A DNA stretch of 60,000 nt from Adiantum capillus-veneris. Taxonomy: Eukaryota > Streptophyta > Polypodiopsida > Polypodiales > Pteridaceae. Every line of letters begins with the position of its first letter. The first letter of the stretch is position 1. Location of the stretch: the NCBI GenBank assembly GCA_014529385.2, contig CM043953.1:95021342-95081341 (forward strand). The letters are read 5' to 3'. This document shows positions 1 to 11,847 of the stretch, one piece after another. A program made the position numbers and the translations under genes. The notes below the pieces were generated by a model. That model did not search any database. It was not told the DNA's origin and saw only the letters and a list, made by a program, of their open reading frames with translations.

Positions 1-379
1 AGAATGGTAAAAATTCAACTTTTTTGTACCTATTTCTTTTGGAAAAACAAAAAATAATGAGTGAGAAGCAATCATATGTTCAGATCACCAACCCATTGAA
101 GTTAACTAGGGAATTTATCTCAAGTCCTACAAAAATCCGTAATCTTATTTTTATGCAACAAAATGTAAGAAATGACTGTTTTGATGAAAATGTACTGGTC
201 CATCAACTTTGGAGGCTTGGTGTGACCAAAAGATGAGAAATTTTACAAGTTTCTTATTTTTTCCATGTGTAGTAGGCCTTGAACTATAACCTCATGAAAG
301 GATTTTACAAAATGAGTGGATCTACTATGGTTTTGGAGGTTTTTTTCAAAACCCTGAAAGGACACTTTTATGTCCTGTT

Positions 380-837
380 AGGTTACCAACCTAGTGTTAA
401 CATTTTCTTGGAAGGACACCTTCAAACAAGAAATAGAGCATGTCTTCATACCAGGAATCCTTGACACCTACCAAATGAACTAGAAACGGTCCTGCATCAA
501 GCAGTTCATCAATCTTATGAGTTGAAGATTCCCATATATCAAACCTACTCAAATAGTCAGTTATAACGTGTTCTTGACCTGGTATGTGAATTACTGAGTA
601 ATGAAATTATTGCATCAAGGGAACCCACCTAGCCAACCTTCCTGAAAGGTGAGGCTTGTTTACTAGGTACACTAAGGCTTGATGGTCCACATGGATTACC
701 AATTTACTAGCCAATAAGCAATGCCCAAACTTTTGTAATCCAAAGATCATTCCCAATGTTAAATGAAAGGCATCCACAAATAGATGAAAATGCAAATTCC
801 ATTCAAGAGGAGTCAGTATTGGTGCAATCACCAACAT
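380..837 (-). pseudogene. RNase H remnant of the left gypsy element
   Basis: Minus-strand reading gives APILTPLEWN, then LFVDAFH, then IHVDHQALVYLVNKP and LSGRLARW, the gypsy RNase H domain and its connection to the downstream linker. Continuing past 600 gives VITDYLSRFD and DSWYEDMLYFL, the conserved linker before the integrase zinc domain, until frames close near 370. The first catalytic Asp (in VDA) is present. Internal residues between the two blocks are missing, so a deletion is likely. Confidence 0.75.
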
Positions 838-959
838 CTTTTTAGTAGGTTAAATGCAATATCTTGCTCTACTCTGCACACAAAATCTTCGTTCTTCTTT
901 ATCAAATTTGTAAGTGGTAAGCATACAGGTGCTAAGTACCTCAAAAACCTGCTATGCCA

Positions 960-1640
960 CTTCACTTGACCTATAGACCTTTAGTTGCTTAAGATTTTTT
1001 GGATGCGAGCCTTTTAGGATTTCTTTCACCTTCTTTGGATCAATGGATATACCCTCTTTACTAATGTGGTTCAACAAAATACTACTTTTGATAGCAAAAG
1101 CATATTTTGCAGGATTAAGGGACAATCAAGATTCCCTACACTTCTCCAAACATAAACTCAAATGCTTGAGATGATCCCCTTCGTCCCTTAAAATACTAAA
1201 ATCATCCAAGCACACTTTCATAAATGTGCTTGGATGATCCCCTTCGTCCCTTAAAACACTAAAATCACCCAAGCACACTCTCATAAATGTGGTTAAGTAT
1301 GGATCACACACTTCCATAAATCACTTCAAAAAAGTAGGTGGTACATTTGACAGTCAAAATTTCATCACTATAGAAACATACACTCCCCAATCAATTATGA
1401 AGGCTATTTTATCCTTGTCCTTGAGAGCCATTCTGGTTTGATTATATCCATTAAATCCATCTAGAAAACTTTACATTTCCTAGCTAGCTACTGCATCCAA
1501 CATGGTGTCACAATATGGTTAAAGGAAATGGATCAATAATTGTAGCAGCATTTAGCTTTCTGTAGTCCACACACACCCTGTTTTTGTCATTCTTCTTGGG
1601 GACCACCACAATTGGTGACAGCAGGTGACCTTATCCACAG
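960..1640 (-). pseudogene. Reverse transcriptase remnant with duplicated catalytic motif
   Basis: The minus strand encodes, with interruptions, VVVPKKNDKNRVCVDYRKLN and ATIIDPFPL (about 1620-1520), the fingers and palm start of a gypsy RT. Further on come FMKVCLDDFSIL and HLKHLSLCLEKCRES, the region around the catalytic Asp-Asp. A 63-bp, in-frame tandem duplication (starts 1171 and 1234) gives two copies of the catalytic block. One keeps LDDF and the other reads LGDF. Stops and small deletions make it non-functional. Confidence 0.8.
1171..1296. repeat. 63-bp tandem duplication inside RT
   Basis: The block beginning ATGATCCCCTTCGTCCCTTA at 1171 recurs at 1234 with a few substitutions. The period is 63 bp, i.e. 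21 codons, so the RT frame is kept through both units. Confidence 0.85.
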
Positions 1641-2062
1641 GATAAATAAAGCCAACTTCCAACTATTTCTATATTTCTTCTTTCACCTGTTTGGCATAAT
1701 TGGGATTCATTCTGTACTTCGTTGCTTCATTTTCACTGTATCTATTTTCAAATTTATAGTGTGTTGGCATACATCTAGATCTACCCCTTTCATATCAGTA
1801 TATGACCAAGCAAACACATCCCTAAACTCTAGCAACAAAGCGTCTAGTTATCGTTTAAACCCAATATCTAATTCAGTAGATACCTTTGCCATTGGGACCA
1901 TTTTACTCTCCTAGATTCATATCCACCCAGTCATCTTCCCTGACTCTAGAACTCTTAGACATTTTCTCTTCAAACATTCTTTTTGCATGCTTTAGCTCGT
2001 CTTACAACCTTTGATCTTTTGCTGTTATGATTATTTTCTTATTGAATTCTTTCAGATCTAAT

Positions 2063-3191
2063 TTAACTACCTATTTTTGAATTTGCAATCTTTTGCACAT
2101 CAACTCCAAATGTTGGAACCACTGTTTCATTCCTTTGAAGAAACTCTTCTTCCTCATCTTCTTCATTGGCTTCTCCCATATTTATCCCTTCTGCATACAA
2201 AGGTCTCAATCCAGGTGGAATGGACTTCTTTAGAACCATCTGCATCCTCAATTTTTTCTTCTTATGTTTGATCACAATTGTATATGCACCCCATAGCTTC
2301 TTCACTTTAGTTGTCTTGTGCCATGGCCTTCCCAAAATCATTGGGTAAGAACATGTTAGCTCTCTCAGCTTCAACACAAAAAAATTGACCACAAAAGTTA
2401 GTCTTGCTATAGTTATTGTGTGATTTCTCAGAATACCCAAAGGTTGTACGCTTCTTTGATCCTCCATTTTGACTTGAAAAGGTGTTGGCTCCCACTTTAA
2501 GAGATTCAACTTCTTACAAACTGATTCAAGAAGAATGTCATTAGGAAAACAATGGAGTCTAAGAGGGCCTCTTTATTTTCCATGATATTATAAGAGTGAT
2601 TGACATTTTGACAAATAGTTGTGTGCCATGTGTGCAAGAATGGTGGGTGTGTAAGAGAGGTGTAAGAGTGATCAAAGGATGCATTTCCCCCCCAAAAAGA
2701 GAGTGGACAACTTAATATTTTTTGGCCTTCCATAACTCTTACATACGATCTTCAATTTGAGTGGAGATAATAGATCTGTGATCTATATTCCAAGTTCTTT
2801 CGGTAGGTCTGTTACATGATATGGTTTTTCCCACTAGATTTTTGAATTCCATTTTGGGGGGAAATATAATTTGAATTCAAATAAACTAGCCGTTTTGCTT
2901 GTTTGAATTCAAAAGTGGTCCTTTGATTGCTTTCTTAATACGAGAGGTTTGACTCCCTTAAACTGCAAAATAAAGATGCCCTCCTAGACCCCATTCTCTT
3001 CCTAATGTCACTCCTGAACCTCCATCTACCAGGACATCTAACAAGGAAACCTTCCCAATGGAAATTTTTATAATTGGCACTTTGTAGTTTATGTTCACTG
3101 AAGCAACATCTCCACAATGAATTTGTGGCAATTCAATTTGACTACTTTCTCCATTTTTCTTATTCTCTTTATCCCTGACGTGAATTGTCAA
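2063..3191 (-). pseudogene. Aspartic protease region of the left gypsy element
   Basis: Two open blocks on the minus strand cover this region. The upstream one (3191-2958) contains LLDVLVDGGSGV, with Asp-Gly-Gly where retroelement proteases usually have Asp-Ser/Thr-Gly. The downstream one (2509-2063) contains RSVQPLGILRN and CSYPMILGRPWH, which match the Ty3/gypsy pattern D-x-R-x-x-P-x-G-x-x and P-x-x-L-G-R-P-W at the end of the protease fold. The enzyme would cleave Gag-Pol. The two blocks are in different frames, so it cannot be made as one protein. Confidence 0.75.
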
Positions 3192-3571
3192 TTTCTTGAA
3201 AAATGTCTAGCTGAAATCAGGGACCAATTTCAATAATTGCCCCACCTTCACTTAAATGGGTGATTCCATCATAGCTTCAAAAAGATCATCTGTTTTGTCG
3301 TTTGTCAGATGACTCCTTGGAACTCTCTGACTTTCAGGTCTCTTTCCCAAACTTTCCTATATTTTTTGCATTTCTCTTGATGGTCATGGTTTTGCAAGTT
3401 TGCCATATTTAGTTGAATTTCCTTTAGTACCCATGATCTCATCTTGTCTTGTGCATTCCAGTCAATGGGTTCTTCATAGTCATTAATCCCTTATTCCTCT
3501 TCGTGTAGTTTTAACTTTTTCTTTGACCTGGTAATAGCCAAACTTTCCACCTCCAAAGGTTTTTCCATAAT

Positions 3572-3720
3572 TGTTAGGTTTCCAAGCCCATGGGAACATA
3601 TCCTTATAGCATGCACTCCAATTTGCATGCAGTTTGCATGGCCAAACTCCTTTATATTGTAAGGTTTTTACAAAGAAAAATAATCAAGCATAGCGTGAAT
3701 ATTATATCTTGCAGTGTCGA

Positions 3721-3771
<51 letters not shown>

Positions 3772-3831
3772 CGCTTAGCTCCTTGCCATGGCAGCTCTTC
3801 GCCATCATCCACCCTAGCTCGAAGTTTAACA
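3572..3831 (+). repeat. 5' LTR of the small element, with CT microsatellite
   Basis: A TG...CA repeat with a pure CT tract (about 3724-3768) followed by ATGGCAGCTCTTCGCCATCA. It matches the repeat at 5237-5537 except for a shorter CT tract and scattered substitutions. Confidence 0.88.
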
Positions 3832-4518
3832 CTGGTATCAAAGCGTTAAGTTGGGTCTTGTGCTTGTTGCAAAGGAGGGCGTTCCAAGACGTTGTCATTA
3901 GTTTGTTGCCGAGGAGGCCTTGAATGGTGTGCATCTCTATACGTTTACCGTCATCAAATGCAGCAGCAACCCTTTCGTGGTGCAACTCTTGGAGACTGCA
4001 TTTTAATACGTTGTCCTTGGAGCTAGTCGTCCTAAACACTGCGCCAATTGTAGCTTCTCAAGACGCAGGCAACTGCGGGCAGTCCACTGTGTGGATTACA
4101 AGCATCTCAAGATGCCCACATTGCAAGCTTCTCAAGGCGTCCTAAAACCCTGCTCGCTACTCGCGGTGCTTCAGAGAGCCGCCGTTTGTTTTCCAGGAGT
4201 CGACTATCTGACAACAGTAAAAGGTTTTGACTAAAAATCTCCTATTGAAGCTAGGGTTCACACAGTGTGATGATTCACTAAATCCAGTCACACCCTCATT
4301 CACATCCCCGTTATTCATCATCATCGACAAGTCTTCTTCGGTGGTTGTGAGCTTAAACATCTCCATTGAAAGCTTTTTTTGAAATTCTACTTTCAACAAA
4401 AGTATTTGATTACTAAGAACTTGGCACACCATATCACACTTATTGTTTGGCTTTTGGTCTTCATCAATTGTGACATTGGCTTTGAGGAAAAACTATCTAC
4501 AAATTTAATCATCATGTC

Positions 4519-4696
4519 AAAGCTCAATAAAGTTAATGGATTTGGTCTTCATACACAACATATGCATATCAAGGGCTACTTGATACGGAGAAATTTATGG
4601 AGTATGCTCATACTCTTTTCAAAGAAGATATTCGAATCTTCCACTGATAAGAAGATGGTTCATCCACATATGCGGATCGAATCAAGGTGTTTTTGA
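4519..4696 (+). pseudogene. Possible copia-type gag start inside the small LTR element
   Basis: An ATG at 4515-4517 opens MSKLNKVNGF, followed by HIKGYLIRRNLWSML. This loosely resembles the beginning of Ty1/copia Gag, where F-x-G-x-N-F and M-x-x-x-L-x-x-x-x-L-W motifs are common. The frame closes after about 60 codons. If right, the element derives from a copia ancestor that lost pol. Evidence is weak. Confidence 0.35.
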
Positions 4697-5236
4697 TCAA
4701 TTGAAGCTAGCAATGAAGCTAGGGAAGACTATTTCAACTATTTTATTCCAGCACTTGATATATCAACATATGAAATACATGAAGGTTAGATTCGAGATTG
4801 TAGTACAAGACTTCACAAAGTATTTTTGCCAGTTTATTTGTTATTGTTATGTTAACACAATGATATATTTTCACTCATAGTCCCTTGTACCTTATCTGTT
4901 GTTAGTCATGCCATGACATACATTGTACGGGCTATAGACACTACCACACATAAGTGGTAAGACCTACCCAAAAAAAAAAAACAATATTTGTTCTCAGCCC
5001 ATTTTTATCTTTCTTCTTGTGAGGTTACTGGGTACACCTTAAACCCAAGGTTTGGAAGTGAACCAAAAACTCCATCTATTGGTAGCTAATTTTTATCCTA
5101 CACCCTATCTGTTCAAGGGGGGGGTTTACTATCATAGCACCAGGTTGTGAGAGAACCTAAAACTCACAGCTGCTGAGTACACCCAAAACTCGTGATATGA
5201 TGAGTGGTTTTTCTAGTTCGGGCTTGAGGATGGGAT

Positions 5237-5385
5237 TGTTATGTTTTTAAGCCCGTGGGAACATATTCCTATAGCATTCACTCCAGTTTGCATGCAGTTT
5301 GCATGGCCAAACTCCTTTATATTGTAAGGTTTTTACAAAGAAAAATAATCAAGCATAGCATGCGTTTTTTATCTTGCAGTGTCGA

Positions 5386-5469
<84 letters not shown>

Positions 5470-5537
5470 TATCTGCACACCCAACTCCTCACCATGGCAA
5501 CTCTTCGCCATCATCCACCCTAGCTCAAATCTTAACA
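5237..5537 (+). repeat. 3' LTR of the small element, with expanded CT microsatellite
   Basis: Same LTR as 3572-3831 but with about 39 CT units (5389-5466) instead of about 23. The length difference between the two LTRs is mostly the microsatellite. Confidence 0.88.
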
Positions 5538-5674
5538 ATAATCTCCTCAATCTTGATGCATGTAGGAAAATCACACTAAAAACAATGCAAACGATCACCT
5601 ACTATTTTGGTCAATTTTTCTTGTGACTGTTTAGTATACTACTGTCAAATTTTTATAGTTTCTTGATTGTCCTA

Positions 5675-5884
5675 CTACTCAACAAAATAATGTATTTCTT
5701 CCAAAATCATTGCACTCGCTTGACCCAGTGCCTTTATCCTCCCTTCATTGAAAGATCTAGATCTTGCATTTGTGGGGGTGTAAATCAAGATTGGAATTCC
5801 TTTCTCATTCATGTGTTTGCACCAAAGCTCACATGGAGGTCCCTGCCTATGTCCCAAGGTGCCACAGTAAGTACATGGCTGCAT
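5675..5884 (-). pseudogene. Zinc-knuckle-like segment of the left gypsy Gag
   Basis: The open stretch begins with CTYCGTLGHRQGPPC, a Cys-x2-Cys-x4-His-x5-Cys arrangement resembling a nucleocapsid zinc knuckle with one extra residue before the last Cys. It lies 3' of the Gag fragment on the minus strand and just outside the small LTR element inserted at 5537. The function would be nucleic-acid binding during RNA packaging. The assignment rests on the Cys/His spacing and position only. Confidence 0.55.
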
Positions 5885-6781
5885 TGGATTGTTTAGTTAT
5901 TTGTATCTTTGCACATTCTGCCAGTTTCCTTGTTGAAATGTCCTTGGTTGGTTTTGAGTTAGACCTGAAGGGTTGTGGAACCACAACATTTTCCCCATGA
6001 ATCCATCTTAGCAAGCATGTGTGATGGCCTATTTTCCTTGAAATTAGAATTATATTAACAATTAACATAATCATGTCCGGGTCGATCTTTGACAAGACAA
6101 AATGGTGGCTTGGAAGGATTTGGGAATACTTAATGTTGAACGTCTTTCAGCTTTTCCAAAATCAATTTATCAATGCTTGAAGAGTCTTCAGGTCTCATTT
6201 CCCATTCTTCATCTTTCTTTTACTTTTTGGCTTCTTTGACTCGACCTCCTCCTTCTTCTTTGACTTCCTTTTCTTCTTTGTAGTCCATGTATCATCATCC
6301 TCTTCATCAATTTCTAAGTCTTTATTTGAATTAGTTCCTGAATATTCATCGTCATCTTCATCTGAATCTTCCTCTTCAGAATCTGAATCCTTCTTGGATT
6401 CTTCTTCTTGCCCTTCTTTTGTTCACTTGTCCCATACCTTCTTTCAACCCTTATTGCTGCATCCACCAAATTTTCAAAGACCTCTGGTTGGGTTAATCTA
6501 TAAATTTTTATCCCAATTTCAATTTATAGTACCCTTTTGTACGTGAAAATGTGAGGAAAAATGAAAATAAATAGCCCCTTTTGTTGCACTACGTGATAGT
6601 TACATAATTATTAGATAACCCCCCACCAAGAATTGTACTTTTAAGTTGCTTCTTGATCCCTCTATGGAAGTAATCACCAAAATCCTCCCAGGATGGTCTT
6701 TGATTTGCATGCAATATGTCATTAGGTTCCTAAACTATTGTGCATAGTCTTCCACCAATAAATTGTTTTTGTTTAGTTTTG

Positions 6782-7012
6782 CTAATTTTCTGGGACATCT
6801 TCACACGTCTTCTCTTCCTTGAATCTTGCCAAAAAATTTCTTTTCAAATTGTCATAATCTGCAAAGGCTACGCTACCATATTGCATGAAACATTTCATAG
6901 ACTTCCCTCGCAAAGTTGCTACAAAATGCTCATTCTTGATTGCATCATTGTATAGCATGATACCCACTTGTAGACCACCTAGTCTTAAATTGCCCCACAT
7001 GATTGTCATCAT
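6782..7012 (-). pseudogene. Gag capsid fragment of the left gypsy element
   Basis: The 76-codon open stretch includes FVATLRGKSMKCFMQY followed by ADYDNLKRNFLARFKEEKT. This matches the retrotransposon Gag pattern in which a conserved A-x-L-x-G-x-A-x-x-W/C-F motif precedes F-x-x-R-F. Gag packages element RNA in cytoplasmic particles. The fragment lies upstream, on the minus strand, of a zinc knuckle and a protease, as expected for gag-pol. Frames on both sides are closed, so this is a remnant. Confidence 0.7.
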
Positions 7013-7785
7013 CCTATCCTAGTAAATTTTGCTTCCCCTACTTTAGAGTTGGGTGGTGGTTGAGCCATTACTGGTGGTTAAGGAGGTGGTTGCCCCATCA
7101 ATGGGTTAAATGTGACTGGTGGTAATGGGGCCAGTAAAATTGGGGTGGTTGAAACCTCAACTATTCCTTGCCCTAAAAAATTGATGGAATGCCTAAACTC
7201 CAACCAATTGGTGGATTACCCTATCAGGAGCTTCTAGGATCCTTCCCTAATCTTTTGTCTTAGGTGAAGAACTCTCCCTTGCTACCTATTCTTGGCTTTC
7301 CATTGTATGGTTGGACTCTTGTGACATTGTCCCCTCAATGATTTTTTACAACCTTGTGATACTCAAAACTTTGGGATATAATCCTTTGAATCTCCTGCTT
7401 CATCTCTAAATTTAAGCTTTTATCCAAGCATCCCATCTTCTCTTCTAAAATTTGGTGCCATAAGTGGTGATTGGTGTTTGGTCGCTTGAACCACTCATGC
7501 ATCTCTTCTTCTTCTACTACTTCTTCTTTGAGACCTTAAACATTTAATGAACCTCCTTTTACAATAGAAAGACAAGTATTCAAGAGAATTGTAGTCCACA
7601 AAGGGTACTGAAAGACTAGCCCGGTAGTACTGATGAATTCTCAAGGCCATGTTCAATCTCAGGTCATCTGAGAGTAAGTCAAAACATGCATCCAAAAAAG
7701 CATTTCTATACTCCTCCCTTTCTTCCTCTTCAGTTGCCCAATTAGAAAACTACTTCAGGAACTCATGAGTTTCAGTCTCCATCAT

Positions 7786-8806
7786 CCCAAATAAATCACA
7801 TTGCCCAATTGGTCCACTGAATACTCTCCACAATCAATGGGATTGCCAAGTGTTATTGGGGATTATGGGGACTCACAAAGACTGCATAATCATTACTCAA
7901 ATACATTCAATTCATTAAACCTATGTTTATATAACTTGTAGTATTGAACTAAATTCATGAAAAATTCAGGAACCTAAACTGCAAGTGGAAACTGAGAATA
8001 TAGTAAGCAACATCACATAGTAGCAAAGCCTCTTCTTCTCCTTCATTTCATGCACGTCAAAATGTTACAAACATCAAGGATAACATGGTATCCTCATTCA
8101 AAGATTCGTAAGCCCTTTTACCCTTACAAATATTGAAAATAGTCTAAAAGTATACAAACACTTTACAGCAAAGTAAAAGACTACTAACTATGTATTTAAT
8201 AAGCATTTTGGAATGAAACTTGGTCAGCTAATTGTCTATAGCCTATACAAGTCAATTCCCACCCCTTTTTTAGTTTGGATTTCTAAAAGTAAAAAAATCC
8301 CAAATTTTGATCAATCTCCCAAGATTTTGCAAGTTTTGCCCACTTTAATGATTTTGAGTGTGTTTTCAATGTTAGTTTCACCTCAAAGTGGTGTACTTAG
8401 TTATATCAATCTCTGGTCAAAATGTTACAAAGGTACATGGGTCGTGATCATGTTTCTCCACCAGTTAGGGTGAAACATTCTAGTTTGCTTCTTATGGGTT
8501 TGGTAATCCGCTTTTTGCACCAATTTTGGATTTTGATCACCTTTTAAATTTTGACCATTTTTAGAGTTCTGCTCTCACTTACCAAAACATGGTTTTTTGT
8601 AGTTTTTGCTTTGATCTTTTCACTCCAATTTGATGGTAATGGTTGATACTTAACCTACTCCTAAGCGCTAAAATGAATCTAGGAACAAAAACAGACAAAA
8701 AATGAGAATTTGAAGGTGAAATGGATGATGGAACGGGACAGTACTTGCAAAGCATTGAGAAAGATGCAGAATGGAATTCTTTTTGTATGTCACGTACTCA
8801 CAATTT
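7786..8806. other. AT-rich stretch with no recognised gene
   Basis: No coding region, RNA gene or repeat boundary could be supported. It should contain the leader and LTR of the left gypsy element, but no TG...CA pair could be matched because the partner LTR is outside the window. Confidence 0.5.
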
Positions 8807-9269
8807 TGTTAAGTATGGAGCATGATTTACCCCTTGTAATTTTTGTATTAAAAAAACGCACGTTTGTAAGGCCCCCATTATGAGGAGAAGCCATCGTGCG
8901 TGAAGAAAAATCACTCACCGAAAACCAAAATTTTCATGGCCAGTTGAGTTTGGTCGTCTTGAGCGAAACTCGAGACTGGCTTCGTCGGAATATTATGGTC
9001 GGACTGTGGCCGGAAAGTGGTCGGAAAACGACCGATCGGTTGGTCGGTTGGCCGGTAGTCGGTGGTCGAAAGTCAATGGCCCATGGCCAGTGGACCGAAG
9101 TCAAAAGCAGACTTGTCTTCGCAAGGGCGGCTACACATGGGCGGATTTGAGGTCCGATTTGGACTTATATACACAAGCTGCGGCTCTCATGAGAGAGGGC
9201 AGACCTTTTGGCCTATAAAAGGAGGCCTCTTCTACACACATAAATGGAAGGTACTAGAAAGGTTTGCAA
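8807..9269 (+). repeat. Truncated LTR (family Y, copy 1)
   Basis: Begins TGTTAAGTATGGAGC and runs through a TATA-like CTATAAAAGGAGG (about 9215) before breaking where a second copy begins. It matches the start of the LTRs at 9270 and 10802, including the shared GAGAAGCCATCGTGCGTGAA block. Confidence 0.75.
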
Positions 9270-9973
9270 TGTTAAGTAGGGAGCTTGAATTACTCCTTGT
9301 AATTTTTTGTGTTAAAAACACACATTTGTGAGGCTCCCATTATGAGGAGAAGCCATCGTGCATGAAGAAAAATAACTCGTCGGAAATCAAAATTTTCACG
9401 GCCAGTCTCAATTGAATATTCCTTTTCGCAGAATATTATGGCTGAACGGTGATAGAAAAGTGGTCGAAAAACAACCGATTGATTGGCCGGTTGGCCGGTG
9501 GCTTGGTGGTCGGAAGTCAATGGCCGGTGGCTGAATTCAAAAGCGGATTTGTCTTCTCAAGGGTGGCCATACATGGGCGGATTGGAGGGTCCGATTTGGA
9601 CTTATCTACACAAGGTCGGCTACACATGGCTGCCTCTCAGCAGAGACAGCAGCCCTTTTGGCCTATAAAAGGAGTCCATTTCTACACACATTTCATAGTG
9701 TGAAGTTGATGCAACAAGGTAGGTGTAAGGTGGTTAAAGTGAAGCAAGGCAGGATCTCCAAAAGGGTATAATCCCTTTGTAACCTACTTCTTGTTTTGAA
9801 ATACTAAAGCCATTGAGTGGCTGCTTTCCCGTGGACGTAGCTTACATTGGGTGAACCACGTATATCGTGTGTACTCTCTCTCTCTCTACTCTATAATCTC
9901 CTGTGTGTGAAAATTATCTCTTCATTAAGTAATCTACTCAATTATCTACTAAGCTACGCCCTATTTTCTAACA
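9270..9973 (+). repeat. Complete LTR (family Y, copy 2), probably solo
   Basis: Starts TGTTAAGTAGG and ends TTTTCTAACA, 704 bp. It has a TATA-like CTATAAAAGGAG near 9663 and a CT-rich end, as in an LTR promoter and R/U5. The flanks TGCAA (9265-9269) and TGTAA (9974-9978) differ at one base, which would suit an old solo LTR inserted into a related copy. It could instead be the 5' LTR of the copia remnant that follows. Confidence 0.7.
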
Positions 9974-9989
9974 TGTAATGAAAAATACA

Positions 9990-10741
9990 AAAATGATTTC
10001 TACACATTTGGATAGTCACTTTAAACTAACCAAGGACATGTGTCCAAAGACACAAGAGGAGATAGCCATAGGTCTAAAGCTCCATATGCTGTAGCGGTAG
10101 GTTCTCTTATGTATACTATGGTCTACTGGACAAGGCCACACATTGCACATGTAGTGGGAGTTGTAAATAGGTTCATGGACAACCTAGGTAAAGAGCACTG
10201 GCGAGTTGTGAAGTGGATACTTAGGTATCTAAAAGGGACAATAACAAATGCTTTGTATTTTGGAGGAACTGATATTTTTCTAGAAGGGTCTGCTGATACG
10301 GATATGGCAGGTGACAAAGATACTCGAAGGAGCACTACTGGCTATGTCTTCACGGTTGGAGGCACAGCAGTAAGCTGGGCTTCAAAGCTGCAGAAAGTGG
10401 TCTCACTTTCTAACACGGAAGCAGAGTATGTAGCAATGATGGAGGCAAGCAAATAAATTTTGTGGCTTCCCAGATTCTTAGAAGAGCTTGGATTCAAACA
10501 AGACAATTGTGTCTTGTATAGTGATAGCCAGAGTGCTATCCATCTTGCAAAAAACTCAGTCTTTCATTCAAGGACAAGTCACATTCAGGTGAGATATCGC
10601 TTCATACTCACTCTTTTGGAAGAGGGGCAACTAAAGCTAGGAAAGGTGGATACAAGTGAAAATCTTGCAGACATGTTTACAAAGGTGGTCAATAAGGAGA
10701 AGTTGAGCTTTTGCTTATCTTCAGTTGGCATTCAAGGATAA
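9990..10741 (+). pseudogene. Ty1/copia RNase H remnant
   Basis: The first part reads HFKLTKDMCPKTQEEIA, then after a frameshift SKAPYAVAVGSLMYTMV, RPHIAHVVGVVNRFM and WRVVKWILRYLKGT, then ADTDMAGDKDTRRSTTGYVF and EAEYVAMMEASK. After an in-frame TAA (10456) it continues FWLPRFLEELGF, LYSDSQSAIHLAKN and ADMFTKVV. This is the end of copia RT and all of RNase H. The enzyme would remove RNA from the RNA:DNA hybrid. The protease, integrase and most of RT are missing, so the copy is internally deleted. An LTR of family Y starts 60 bp downstream. Confidence 0.92.
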
Positions 10742-10801
10742 GAAGCTAGGATGGAAAGAAGTCACTGGTTTGGTTTGGAGATCAGTCTCCAAATGGAAGA
10801 T

Positions 10802-11096
10802 TGTTAAGTATAGAGCCTGATTTACCCCTTGTAATTTTTTGTATTAAAAAAGCACATTTGTAAGGCCCCCATTATGAAGAGAAGCCATCGTGCGTGAAGA
10901 AAAATCACTCATCGGAAAACAAAATCACTCGCTGAAAACCAAAATTTTCACGTCCAGTCTCGAGAAAAATTTCCATGCCGGAATATTCCTTTTCACCGAA
11001 ATATTATGGCCGAACGGTGGTCGAAAAATGATCGATCAGTTGGCTGGTTGCCGGTGGCCGGTGGTCCAAAATCAATGGCCGGTGGCGATATTGAGG
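10802..11096 (+). repeat. 3' LTR (family Y, copy 3), left part
   Basis: Begins TGTTAAGTATAGAGCCTGA right after the copia stop and a purine-rich stretch. It follows the other family Y LTRs to about 11096 and then breaks off. Its continuation is at 13065-13201. Confidence 0.75.
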
Positions 11097-11847
11097 TCCC
11101 CAACCCCGAGAAGATTAGGATGACTTGATAGATGACCTTCCTTTATTCTCCTTTTCCATTGACAACACCCTACTCCGTTTCCACAAATAAGAGATACGAG
11201 CAACAGAAGAGAGGAAAGTCCTCTATCCATTGTTTACGTGGTTATAGGGGTCATACACCACAAGCCAGGTCGATACTCTAGGATTCTAATGACACCATTT
11301 CCTAACATAAGGATGAAATCCCATTGACATATTTAGAATTCATAAACAACACCTTTTTCCCCACGTTTAAGAGGCACGGCCGCCATCCATAAACCATAAA
11401 TATGATATGAGATTTAGTCTAAACTAAATAGGAATCTTGTGTCACGTAGATTTGGGCCATCTCGACACTTGGCACAATGAGTCTCTAATTTCACTTCTCT
11501 TAATCAGAGGGAGTGGAGAGTTTTTCGACTAATCGAGACCACCCATCCTTGACTGGCAACCTGAGCCAGCTCCCACTTTCCACCCCACACTCACACTTTT
11601 TACCACACTGTTTCACATATACAAATAGTGTTCCTTAATTAATTCCAAACACAGGTTCTTTTATACAACCCTTCAAACAATACTAAAAAATTCAAACAAG
11701 GTCTAATGAAGACAGCCCTATTATTCAACAAAGATAACTTTTCCAATTTCTCATGATTTGCCGCTACCCGCGGACTTCCTCTGTCTAACCCACAGAGCCT
11801 TTGCAAAGGATTTATTTGCTAACGGCAAATTACGCAACCTTCCCATC

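Larger units (their letters stand above)
3572..5537 (+). mobile_element. Small non-autonomous LTR retrotransposon (TRIM/LARD type)
   Basis: Two direct repeats begin TGTTA.GTTT..AAGCCC and end TTAACA: 3572-3831 and 5237-5537. They are flanked by identical 5-bp target-site duplications ATAAT (3567-3571 and 5538-5542). A primer-binding site complementary to initiator tRNA-Met (TGGTATCAAAGC, 3833-3844) follows the first LTR after one base. A purine-rich GGCTTGAGGATGGGAT precedes the second. The 1.4-kb interior has only short ORFs and no RT, protease or integrase that I can see. It sits inside the left gypsy element in the opposite orientation. Confidence 0.88.
370..7785 (-). mobile_element. Decayed Ty3/gypsy retrotransposon, interior only, split by a small LTR element
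   Basis: Reading the minus strand from 7785 downward gives a gypsy order: Gag, zinc knuckle, protease, RT, RNase H and linker toward integrase. Every domain is broken by stops or frameshifts. An ATG at 7785-7783 opens a degenerate reading (METETHEF, later DACFDLLSDDLR) that I take as the N-terminus of the polyprotein. A strongly acidic then basic stretch (about 6200-6460) lies between Gag and the zinc knuckle. The element at 3572-5537 interrupts it between zinc knuckle and protease. I could not find its LTRs: the right one should lie beyond 7800 and the left one off the window. The sequence style resembles the non-chromoviral (Tat/Athila-like) branch, which is an inference. Confidence 0.8.

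Noticed and set aside
24-464. Two short plus-strand ORFs at the left edge
   Set aside because: They lie opposite the minus-strand gypsy linker reading, have no recognisable motif and show no codon structure.
3590-3778. Open frames made of Leu-Ser or Arg-Glu repeats over CT/AG tracts (also at 5255-5626, 12286-12612, 15121-15430, 19573-20083, 23698-23889)
   Set aside because: They are translations of dinucleotide microsatellites, open in several frames on both strands, with no conserved flanking protein.
10123-10335. Minus-strand ORF over the copia RNase H
   Set aside because: It is antisense to a well-supported copia reading frame.
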